DNA of 64,000 nucleotides from Sordariomycetes sp. S80-01Y. Lineage: Eukaryota; Ascomycota; Sordariomycetes. Below, piece after piece: positions 21,467 to 32,211 of the stretch (its first letter is position 1; the number at the start of each line of letters is the position of its first letter). Both the position numbers and the translations under genes were made by a program. The notes beneath the pieces were generated by a model. That model did no database searches, was not told the DNA's origin, and saw nothing but the letters and a program-made list of their open reading frames with translations. Location: positions 2,170,001 to 2,234,000 of the forward strand of contig JAXQJY010000033.1 in NCBI GenBank assembly GCA_037042185.1, written 5' to 3'.

Positions 21467-22559
21467 ACAAAGGTTACTTACGGCAACATGATAGCACATA
21501 AGTATGAAATATATGGGATTGCTTCTCATTCCCTGTAAGAGTGTCCATCTAGATCCCTCATTTAGGTTTCACATAGACCCGCGCTAGGATTCTCCGACGA
21601 GGCTCACATTAACTTGCCTCAGACTTATGAAGGCATGGGGTCTGAGCAGATCTCTGGATCTCATGTGTCATCACTTGAAATCCAAATGAAGTCTTGGCCT
21701 CCCGAAAACTGTAGCCGATGGCCCTGCCGGCAGTGACTACGGGCTCCTCGTGGAGCTACCTAAATATGTCTCCAGGAAACTCTCGGGCTTCAGAACTGAT
21801 CCCGACAGCATGTGATCTGGCAATATCTTGTCGAGCTTGCTAGTACGGCTTCAGACCTCGGACGAGCTTGTACCAGGCCAACCTTGACTATTCGACCGGC
21901 TGGCCGGGGCTCCTCTATCCCTGGCTACCTTTGACTCTCTACTTGATTAAAAAGATAGAATAGCATGGAAAAGAGCTATTCATGGTGTCCGGTAACTCTC
22001 GAGCTATTCGACCACCTTAGGGTAACGGACCATCTCCTGCGATGATACGAAACCTTGCATTCCCACTGGAGTCACCGATGGGCATGGGGTCGCTCTCGTC
22101 AGCAACGGCGGTTGGGTGAGCAGCGGCCAGCTTGGTGGCGAAGCCGAAAGAGACAATGATGATGGTAGCAAGATACATTTTCTACCTTGGGCGTAAGCAA
22201 CGGCAGCCATGGACTGAAGTTCTCATCGAGCCACAGCTGATGTTGGCCGGCGCGGTCGAACGTTATGCCGTCACATCTCAGAGCTCCTTCAGCTTCGATG
22301 CAGGTTCCCGTTCGGAGTTAAGCGGGGCATCGCGGGGCAGCTTGGACCGGCCTTGCAGCTGCCTGAAGCTCCGAGCCTCCCCAAACAGCGACAGCTCTGA
22401 ACCCCACCATCGTCGCTCCGTCACCTTCCTCCAACTCTAAGCATCATCACGCGCATAGTTGTCATGCTGGTGGTTGACCCAAATCCTGCGTCTGAAAACT
22501 CTCCGCCCTGAATGTCCACCACTATCCATCTCTCATAACACCCCCTCCACGACCCCACC
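21467..22559. promoter_or_regulatory. Intergenic region upstream of CAND1
   Basis: About 1.1 kb between two plus-strand genes. It contains the 3' region of the Zn2Cys6 gene and the CAND1 promoter and leader. The last ~60 bp before the ATG are rich in C and CT runs. No other gene was seen. Confidence 0.4.
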
Positions 22560-25500
22560 ATGACCGTCCCGCAAGCGACGCCCCAAGCGGTGACGGACCT
22601 CGTGAGGAAACTCGACGATGACGACCCCGATTTCCGATACATGTCCCTGAACGACCTGTTGTCCCTGTTGTCAAGCGCTAAGTCCGACTTCCTCAACCAT
22701 GACTACAACGTCGCAGCCAGAACCGTCGACAGCGTCATCAAGCGCCTGGATGACCAGAATGGAGAAGTTCAGAACATGGCCATCAAGTGGTAAGTCTGAA
22801 CTCCTGGACTACCCTTCGTATCTGACATCCTCCAGTCTAGGCCCCCTCGTAGCCAAGGTTCCTTCGACGATCATAGCACCCATGATCGAGCAACTATCGA
22901 TGCTGAAGCTCCAGAACTCCGTCGACACCACGGTACCGTCGCTAGCTCTCAGGGCCGTTATTATCGCCCTTCCTCGACCGGTTCCCGGAATCCCGACGAC
23001 TGGCAGTGTTCAAGAAGCCTACAATGCGGTGAGCCGCGTGCTTATCCCTCGCCTCATCGGTCCAAGCGAAAAGACAAAGACACCCAAGACCAACCTCAGA
23101 TTGCCTGCCGTGCCGGAGGGTATGCTGCAGAACGAGAAGGATCTGAACGCAGAGTCCGTGGACGTAATGATAGAGGTTGTTCGTTGCTTTGGTCCGCTCC
23201 TGGAGCAATTGGAAGTGGAAGCGATGCAGGAGATTACCATTCACATGTTGGAAAGTGAAAAGGGAACTTCTGTCGTCAAGAAGCGGGCTGTGGTGGCTAT
23301 TTCCATGCTGGCAGTCTACCTTTCCGACGATCATCTGCAAGCTGTCGTAGCTCGCATCACGAGTGGGCTCGCAGCGCAGAATCTGGGACCGGTCGCCCGG
23401 CGCCTCTACATTTCCATCTTGGGCAGCATGGCGAGATCGATCCCTAACCGTTTCGGCCCGCAAATTGGCACTGCGACTCCCCTTGTACTTCGAGCTCTGT
23501 CCGAAGATGAACTACAGAATCACATGGAGGAGATCAGCGACGGTGACGACCTCGGACAAGACTTCAACGAGGTCCGAGAAGCGGCTCTGGTCGCTATCGA
23601 GGCGTTCCTAGCGTCATGTCCTCAGATGACGAAGCCATTCACAGACGACATGATCGCTTCGTGCCTGCGCTACCTCAAGTACGATCCCAACTACGCCGTC
23701 GATGAAGATGAGGATATGGAAGACGAAGACGAGGAAGAAGAGCAAGATGAGGATGATGAGTTTGAGGACGACGACGGATTTGAGGACGATGACGACGATG
23801 CCAGCTGGAAAGTGCGTCGCTGCGCAGCAAAAGCTCTGTACACACTCATTGCCACACGAGGCAGCGGTGATCTGTTGGAGAATGGTGTTCTGTACAACCA
23901 GGCGGCCCCACAGCTGATCAAGCGCATTGATGAGAGGGAGGAAAATGTGCGGCTAGAGGTCATCTCGGCTCTGTCATTGCTGGTTCGGAAGACTGGCGAG
24001 GGCTTGCACGCTACGGAGCTATCTTTGGATGACTACGAGCCAGAGGTCATAGCCCCGGTTCCAATCAACAGCCGTAAAAGGAGGCGGCAAAGCAGCGGAG
24101 GTGGCTCGTCCCAAGCCATGAGCGCGCCAGGTGTTCGATCTCCCACATTGGACAAGGTCCCTCAAACTGGTCCACAAGCAGACCTTGCGAAGCTCACGTC
24201 ATCTATCCTCAAGGCCGCCACAAAGCATCTCAAGGGAAAGGCTGTACCAACGAAGCAAGCAGTTATCAGCCTCGTCGACGATATGGTTTCTGTACAACGA
24301 GGTGGACTATCGGACCACCTCAAAGACATCATCGATCCTATCATCGATGCAGCCAACACAGCTGGCTCCGGAACAGTTGCTTCCTCCAGCGCTGGTGGTA
24401 GTGCATCTGCAACCCCCGCTACTCTGAAAGTCGCCGCACTGCGGTTAATCAGTGACATCTCCAAAACTCATTCCTCCGCCTCTCTTCAGACCTATCTACC
24501 GAAGATTGTGAACGGGGTGTCCGTGGCGGTTAACGACAGGTTCTACAAGATTTCCAGCGAAGCTGTACGCACCGTCGAAGAGCTGGTCAAGGTCATGACA
24601 CCGCCTCGTGCGCAGCACACTGGCGAAAAGCACATGTCTGAGCTTGACAGGCTGTACCAGGTGCTGATGGAGAGATCCTCCGCCAACGACGCCGATGCCG
24701 AGGTTCGGCAGAGGGCCATACATGCTCTCGGCGTGCTCGTTTCGAGAACCTCGAGTCCCGAAGGATCGAAGCTGCTATCATCAGACAAGCGCCAAGATGC
24801 GGTCAAGGTCTTGCAAGAGCGACTCAAGAGCGAGACAACCCGACTGGCCGCTGTTAGAGCCATCGACCAAGTTGCTGCATCTTCCGGGTCATCTACCAAG
24901 TTGGACAAGGACTGGATACAAGATGTCGTCACGGAGCTAGCTGCGCAGCTGCGCAAGGCAAACCGTTCGTTGCGTGGGTCGAGTATAATGGCGTTGAAGC
25001 ATTTGACTCTATCGGAGGCTGCCAGAGACAAACTTGAGCCGGATACCGTCAAGGGGATAGTATCTTCCCTCATGCCAGCCATCACCAACTCCGACTCCCA
25101 TCTACTCGGACCGTCTCTTGTCATCCTTGCCGATTTGGTTATCCAGCACCCGCAGCTCGTCATGACTGATGAGATGATTACAGCTCTGTGCGAGCTCCTC
25201 AAGACACACTTCGCCAGCATCGTGCTCGACCAAGTCATTGACCTCGTCGTCAGCGTAGGCAAGGCTGGTGTCGGGTCTTCACTCATGAAAGCCCTTTTGA
25301 GCAACGTCAGTGTCGCTGGAGATGCTTCCGTGGTGGGAAAAGTGATCGGTACGCTGCTGGTTACTAGTGGCGACTCATCCGGTGTCTCACTTGACAGCTT
25401 CGTTTCCGAGCTCAAGACTAGCGCTAAGAGTGGTGATGAAGCTCGCGTGAGCCTTGCTCTGGCTGTCCTAGGAGAGGCCGGTAGAGGGTTGGGCAAGGAC

Positions 25501-26751
25501 TCTCCTCTGAAGCCCGACTTATTTCTGCAGCAGTTCCACGAGGAGCCTGACAAGGTGTCGCTGTCCGCTGCACTTGCACTTGGCAGGGCAGGCTCTGGCA
25601 ACGTGGAGAACTATTTACCGGTGATCCTCGACACCATGGCGAAAGGCGGAAACACACAATATCTTCTTGTTCAGTCCGTCAAGGAGATTCTGCTATCCAT
25701 CACAACCGTGTCGCCTGGCTTTGAGACTTACGCTACTACCATTTGGCAGAAGCTTCTCGAGGCTTCGGAGAATGCGGATAGCAAAGTGGTTTGCGCAGAG
25801 AGTGCGGGAAGATTGGTGCTGCTCAGTCCCAATGAGTTTATGCCCCGATTACAAGTAAGGACCCCGCAAGACCTACAACAAGGTGGAACTAACATTAGTA
25901 GGAGCTACTATCCGCGGAGTCACCAGCTGTTCGCGGCATGGCCGTGCAGGCCATTCGTTACACCTTGCCAGAGAGTGAAGAGCCCTTTGATTCAGTGTTG
26001 CGAAATGTGTTGGTGGATATGCTGCTGGTCATGCTTCAGGACGAAGACATGGAAATTCGTCGTCTGGCCATGATGACACTCAACTCTGCAACCCATCACA
26101 AGCCAGACCTGATTCTGCCGCATCTAGGCAAGCTCGTTCCTTTCGTGTTGCAGGAGTCGATCAAGAAGCCAGAATTGATCAGGGAGGTGAAGCTCGGGCC
26201 GTTCACACATACTGTCGATGACGGACTCGAAGTGCGCAAGGCAAGTCAAACAACCCGCAAAGCGAACCGCGGCTAACACAATGTAGAGCGCGTACGAGAC
26301 TTTGTATGCTCTGATGGAGACTGCCTTCAGCCGCATTAACAACATCGACTTCTACGATCGAGTTGTGGCTGGCCTCAAGGACGACAATGACATCCGACAG
26401 CTTTGCAATCTGATGATCACCAAGCTCATGGTGATTGATCCTGACGAGACTGCACGTCGACTTGACTCGATCGCAGAGGCCTATCGATCCGTGCTATCAG
26501 TCAAGCTCAAGGAGAACGCCGTGAAGCAGGACATTGAGAAACAAGAGGAAGCCAACAAGAGCGTTCTGCGGGTGACGTTGCTTCTGGGCGACAAGATGAA
26601 GGCCATGACGGGCAACGCAGGCGCTGCTACCAGCAATGCTGGCGCCGCCGGCACTTGGTTGTCATACTGGGAGTGGGTGAACAAGGATTTCTTCAAGGAG
26701 TTGAAGGGGCTCCGGGAGGAGACGCGGGAGCTGCAGACACGCATGGTTTAG
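22560..26751 (+). CDS. CAND1: CAND1/TIP120 cullin-associated protein
   Basis: Exons 22560-22789, 22836-25854, 25902-26240 and 26287-26751 encode 1350 residues, near the usual CAND1 size. The protein is built of HEAT repeats. The N-terminus (DLVRKLDDDDPDFRYMSLND) and C-terminus (RLDSIAEAYRSVLSVKLKEN) match the family, as does the TIP120 C-terminal domain. An Asp/Glu-rich loop at about residues 365-400 is the family's acidic insertion. CAND1 binds unneddylated cullin-Rbx1 and exchanges F-box/Skp1 modules on SCF ligases. The start lies in a CACCATG context. The first intron splits a Cys codon, the second is GT-AG, and the third uses a GC donor (AAG|GCAAGT), which conserves the VRKSAYETLYAL segment. 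I am confident of identity. Confidence 0.95.
26241..26286 (+). other. GC-AG intron in CAND1
   Basis: This 46-bp intron begins GCAAGT after exon end AAG and ends TGTAG, with a GCTAAC branch site. The alternative donor (GTGCGC, nine bases upstream) would delete the conserved Val-Arg-Lys and has a poor consensus. Confidence 0.85.
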
Positions 26752-28806
26752 ATGGACCAAGGTAGGCGCTAATTCCTTGTAGCTGACCAGCTCGGACTCA
26801 GCAGGCGGAGGCAAGGTTATGGGGCAGCCAGCTGAGACCCTTTCCGTCCTCAGCCGCCGGCGCAAGCAAGCGAGTAACTATTCTGAGTCTAATCTACCCT
26901 CACTTTTCGGAACGTGGGATTCATGTTGGTCGTGATCCCTGGTGCGCATCCTTGCATTGCACCTCGGATGTATACAAGTGACGTGTGGACTGCATCTACC
27001 AAAGACTGAGCAACGATGGCAAAGACAAGAGCATCGCTTGGCAGAAAACCAATATTTGTTCGTCGGACATGAATTGTGCATGTCTTGGTGTACTGGTCTA
27101 GCTGACTTGCATTGGGTGCCGTGATGATGCCATGATAGTGGCTGCTTGCGTTCCCCTCCCAGTCCGACTCCCGAGGCGGCTCTTTGGTCCGAGCCCGTCA
27201 ACCACTTCTTCTCACACCATTTCGAATAGAAACGAAGCTGGCCGAGGAACGTGAAGGCAGTTCTCTGTCTGACCATTCTTTGTGCCTTGATAGGCTCTCG
27301 CGTTGCCGTTTCGGTCCGTCTTGGACGATGCGCTTTTCCCTGCCCAGCAGGCGAGATTGATGGCCAGCTAGGCAGACGTATTTCTCCCAGCAGCGCCAAG
27401 GCCATGGGAGGAAGGAGGGTGCGTTTTTTTACTGGACGTAAAGCGGAGGTTTAGTGGGGGGTGGATACGTAACGTGCTCCTAACGTAGGGCAGGGGCGAC
27501 GCCTCGCTCCTTCTGATTGCCGCCTGTTACGGGCTTAACAGTCGTCATCTCGTGGAAAGAATCTGTAGCTTGTTCCGAAGATTATCATTGACTTACAACT
27601 TTCATTTACTAACATCATTTTGTTTTTCGTCATGTTGAAAGACTTTTATCGCCTCGTAAGCGGGGCCCTCACGCGCGAAGCAAGCCTGGATGCTGGCAGA
27701 AACGTCCAAAGATGCGCATGCGGCACTGGTCCTCGCGAGAGCCTTGGAAATGTCTTGGGAGCAAGTGAGATGATGTCGCGTGGCAGGGGGTGACCCTGGC
27801 GCGGCTGTCGGGTGCGCGATCCATCACATCTCCCAAGAGCTCCATCCGCACATGGATGATGCAGACGAACGACAATAGTCCTTGTCGCAGCGTCGCCAAC
27901 AGTCGGCACCTCCGTTCGCGACCCTGACCAGCCGCTCGGTTGCATGATGTGCAAAGCACGGGGTATTAAGAATCGACGAGCACTCGATACGCAAGCACGT
28001 CGCGGAGGGAACGGGGCTTTTTGGCGAGGCTTCGCGTCGCTAGCGGGTTGAGGCTCCATCGAGATTCCTGGCGAGTCAGGGCGGTGCAAACATTCCGGGC
28101 GACACACGTATTTTTTTGCCTTTGCGCCAGAACATGCTTAACAAGCTTAAGCTGATGCTTCTTCTGAGAGGGTGCCGAAAAGGACGCCAACGACGCCAAG
28201 ACGGCGGCGGGTGCGTCGTGGTGGGTGGATGGGGTGTGGGGGGCTCTTCTCCGGCGCCCCCTGTGAACGTCCACAATACCGCCATGTTAGTGGTTCCCGG
28301 TCGGAGCGCATCTCGCTGTGGCAAGTGGTGGCCAGAGTCGGCGAGGCCGGGTCCTCGGTGCCTTTTCGCTAACAGGCAGGGAACAGCAGGCTAGGTGGAA
28401 GGAAGGGACCACGGGATACCTGGGATACCTGGACGCTGGAGCACAGAGCTCAGGCTCGTCCACATCCACATGGACGCTGCCGTTGGCACTGGCACTGGTG
28501 GCCACCGCACCGTCTCGCTGCTGGCGCATCTTTCTTCAACCAGCTCCTTCCTCCGAATCTTTCTTCTTCTTCCTTCCCTCTTGAACTCTATTCCTCCCTT
28601 CCCTCCTTCCTTCCGAGTCTGCTTCTATCCCCTCGACTTACGTGCTGGACACTCAACCGCGAGATTCAGACAGCAGCATCTTCGATGAGAGCGTAAAGAC
28701 TTGAACAACCTCTCTTCCCTCCTCCCCTCCCCTCCTCTTACGTCGACGGACGCGACTCCAGGTTGATTTAGCACCTGGCACAAGTGCACGCGACCCGACG
28801 CATAGG
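26752..28806. promoter_or_regulatory. Long upstream region of the NSS transporter gene
   Basis: About 2 kb without a supported gene. The part nearest the transporter carries two long pyrimidine tracts (28558-28614 and 28711-28740), as found in leaders of strongly expressed fungal genes. Reading frames of up to 175 codons occur on the minus strand but lack protein character. Confidence 0.45.
28558..28740 (+). repeat. Pyrimidine (CT/CCTT) tracts before the NSS gene
   Basis: Long runs of C and T, including CTTCCTTCC- and CCTCCCCTCC-like units, at 28558-28614 and 28711-28740. They end about 66 bp before the ATG and probably mark the core promoter or 5' leader. Confidence 0.55.
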
Positions 28807-31006
28807 ATGAACGCCATCAAGAATTTTGGCAAGGGCGTTGCCAACGCACCTAAGCGTGCCGCGCAACTAGGACCTCTCGGAGTTCTCAAGAAGATTGGCA
28901 GTGCCTTTGCGCCGCCTCCCGAGACCGCCGAAGATGGTCGTGATCAGTGGCCCAGCCGGACGTCCTTCGTCTTGGCCTGTATGGGTGGCTGCGCCGGCAT
29001 GGGAAACCTTCTGCGATACCCATCGGTAGTCTACAACAACCACGGTCTGCAGTGGTACATTCCCTACCTTCTCTGCGTCTTCCTCATCGCCATTCCCGTC
29101 CTGATTCTCGAAATCTCCATTGGTAACGCCTACCGTGGAGGATCTGTGGTCGCCTACAACAGTATCAACCACCGTCTTAAGGGAACTGGCCTGGCCATGT
29201 TGTACATTGGCTTCGTCGTTGGACCCTACTTTGTTGTCAACTTGGCCTGGATCATGACCTACTTCCGCTACTCCTTCCACAGCCCTCTGCCGTGGGGCGG
29301 ACGAGCCACCGAGTTCTACGAAGAGGTCACCGGCATCGTGCCTGAGCCCATTCCCGGCGAGATGACGGCCGGCAATGGCGATATCATCTCGTGGGTCAAG
29401 TACGTTGGCACCTCGCTCGATGGCGAGACTGTCGGCTGGACCATCTTCACCTGGTTCCTCGTCTGGATCTCCATTTTCCGTGGTTGTGGTCTGACTGGTC
29501 GTGTCGTTTACTTCACAATGGGTCTCCCCATCGTCATCACCATCATCCTCATCGGCCGCTCGTGCTCACTGCCCAATGCGGCTGACGGTGTCAAGCTTTA
29601 CTTTGCCACCTGGAGGAGCGCTGAGCTGTCAAAGGGTACCTTGTGGCAGACGGCTTGCGGCCAGGTCTTCTTCTCGACGGGTGTCGGTTTCGGATACTTC
29701 ACTTCCTACTCGTCTTACAACCGCAAGCACTCCAATGCGGTCGTCGACTCTCTTCTGGTGGTTTCTAGCAACGTGCTCTTCGAGAACATTGCCGCCTTTG
29801 CTGTCTTTGGTGTCGTTGGTTTCCTCGGCATGCACCCTGATCCCAATGAGCGCATTGGTTCCTTCACCATCGGTTTCCTCACCTTGCCTGAGGCCATTGT
29901 CGAAATGCCAGCTCCCAACCTGTGGGCCATCTTCCTCTTCTTCACTCTCATGGTCCTCGGGTACTCCTCCGCCTTCGCCATGTTGGACGCTGTTGTAACC
30001 CTCATCATGGACGCCCAGCCCCGCTGGAACCGCACCATCGTCGTCTCCTCAGCCGTCCTTATTTCCTTCCTCTGCTCTTTGCCCTACTGCGCTCAGTTCG
30101 GATACTATCTTCTTACGGGTATCGACCGCTGGACAAATGACGTGGCCCTTGTTTTCGTCGTCTGGTCTGAGTGTGTCTGTGCCACCGTCGTCTACCGCTG
30201 GCACGACGTTGTCGACCAAGTCGGCAAGCCATCCTACCTTACATACAACTTTGGCTACTTTGGTGGCCAGGTCCTCGGTGTGATCATCGCGCATACCGTC
30301 AACGCCTGGGCTGGTGCTATTGTTGGCTTTGGCATCTACTTCATCTGTCTTGCCATCTCCACTTTCATCGCTCACGAGCCTCACTCAAGGGCTGCCGGGT
30401 TCTTTGGCAAGAACAAGTTTGCTGAGAAGATCTGGTACAACGCCTTCTACTCGGTAAGTAGACTCACGCTTCTGAATTCTCCCTCAGCTAACCACTCTCC
30501 AGGGCAACCAACTGTGCCGTGACCTCAACCAGATCGTTGGACAGGGCAAGAACTGGAGCATTCCTGTTTTCTGGTCCGTAATCCTCCGATACGTTGCCGC
30601 TCCTGCTCTGTGCATCGTCTACTCGTTCTCGTACCCCAATTTCTATACCCTTCGCAACGACCCTCTCCACGTTTTGGGCTTCGGTGTCGGACACATTGCC
30701 CTCCTCATTATCTTCTTCGGCTTCATCATGCCCAAGTGGTTCGACGTCTTCATTCCTCCGTCCCGCCGTGGCGAGGGTAAGGTTGACCTCGGTGCCAACG
30801 TGCCTGCCGATGTCGACTCCATGGAAGAGAATGCGCGCATGGAGATGGCCAAGAAGAACGGCGAGGTCGCCGACGACGTCGTCTTCCCATCATCCTCCCG
30901 CGAAAACGGCAACGACCTCATCAGCTCGTCCTCGAACGATGATAAGGCCGTCAACGACGACAAAGCGGTGGATCCTGCTGCCACTCGTGGACCCGTGACT
31001 CAGTGA
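28807..31006 (+). CDS. Neurotransmitter:sodium symporter (NSS/SNF) family transporter
   Basis: Exons 28807-30453 and 30503-31006 (49-bp GT-AG intron) encode 716 residues. About 12 hydrophobic spans are visible. The first carries GNLLRYPSVVYNNHG at residues 66-80, the fungal form of the NSS signature (compare GNxWRFP in LeuT and animal transporters). Other conserved parts include span 6 (FFSTGVGFGYFTSYSSYNRK) and span 8 (FTLMVLGYSSAFAMLDAVV). The cytosolic C-terminus (about 100 residues) is acidic and Ser-rich. Family members couple Na+ (and often Cl-) to uptake of amino acids or amines at the plasma membrane. The substrate of fungal members is not established, so none is assigned. It lies convergent with the flippase gene. 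Confidence 0.9.
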
Positions 31007-32211
31007 TGGAGTGATTGTTGTCTGCGTTTCTGTGAACATATCTTGGGCATATGCATGTGTTTTGTGTTTCCTTTTTTTTTGGTCTCTTGACAGTTGAGCA
31101 ACAGGACGGACACCTCCCACCGCGGGGAGAAGGATACTTCCCGTGGTTTTATACTTGGGATGCGGGATGCTCGAGTTTTGGGTTGAGAAGGGATGGACGA
31201 TACCACGATGCTTTTCTCGATGCGATGGACGTGACACATGTTGGGGTTACCAAGAGTAAAAGATGTTGATTTGATCCTCTGTGGACTGGACCTCCGGGTC
31301 GCGGCCTTCGGGTCTTTCATCTCTTTCTCGTTGACGTTGTATGCTAACCACAGAACCGACATCCTCCCAGCCCGATCTTCGAACCCCGTTGCCCGACCGC
31401 AGGCATTTCTCTCGACGGAGACTAGGTAAGTCGAGGTACGTATGACACTGCCATTAACGTGAGCACGTACAGCATGTAGATAACTGCAGCACTACACAAC
31501 CCTCATTTTCAGTCGACGACACTTCGCCCATCCTCGGCAACACGCACTCTACTTCGGCTGGCTACTAGACCTTAGACGCTTCTCGAAACCCGTGTAGAGC
31601 ACGAGAGTAGCTCGCGCATCACTCACAGCGTCGAGGACCGGTCGCCAGGGGTCAAGGACGCGGGTGAGTGGCACACATTACGACCGCCACCGCCATTCGG
31701 AAGTTGGAGGAAATGTAAGCAGGCCACATGTCAGACGCCCAAGCCCGGGCTATAACAGGTCTCAACCTTCAGAGCCGAGCTGCATTTATCATGGGGCTAC
31801 CCTCCAAGCTCGGCATCTGCTCACTTCCTCGGAGACCTCCAGACTGAGAGCTCCCCCGCGGAATTGGCTCTCTGAGCCAGAATTAAACGATGCGGATACG
31901 ACTGAGTAGCATTGACATATGGTCTGATATATTCAAAACACCCCATCCTTCCTTACACACCTAGCAGTCGCCAAACTTGAGTATCTCTACCTCGAAAAGA
32001 AATTGCGCGTCTAAACCCCAACCGACCATGTGCAAAGCAAACCCAGTAAACAAAATATCAAACGCCGGTGCGCCCTCGCCATCGGTATCGAAACGACAGT
32101 ATCGCTGCTCTCGCATGCTTCCCTTATGTAACTCGTCTGAGATAGGGCAAAGAAGAAAAAAAGAAATTGTAGGTGCAGTCGTAGCCAAACTCGCTGCTGT
32201 CAGAGAACCTC
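31007..32211. other. Intergenic region between convergent genes
   Basis: About 1.2 kb between the stops of the transporter (plus) and flippase (minus) genes. It presumably holds both 3' UTRs and terminators. A T-run (9 T) lies at about 31071-31080. Short frames look random. Confidence 0.4.

Noticed and set aside
22300-22350. GGAGTTAAGCGGGG segment reminiscent of 5S rRNA
   Set aside because: Only a short similarity; the rest of the 5S fold is missing.
24543-25601. 352-codon minus-strand frame
   Set aside because: Antisense shadow of CAND1; low-complexity Ser/Leu/Thr composition.
16813-26751. Possible functional cluster of F-box protein and CAND1
   Set aside because: Both act in SCF biology, but they are separated by a transcription factor gene and long gaps. 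CAND1 works on all SCF complexes, so proximity is probably chance.
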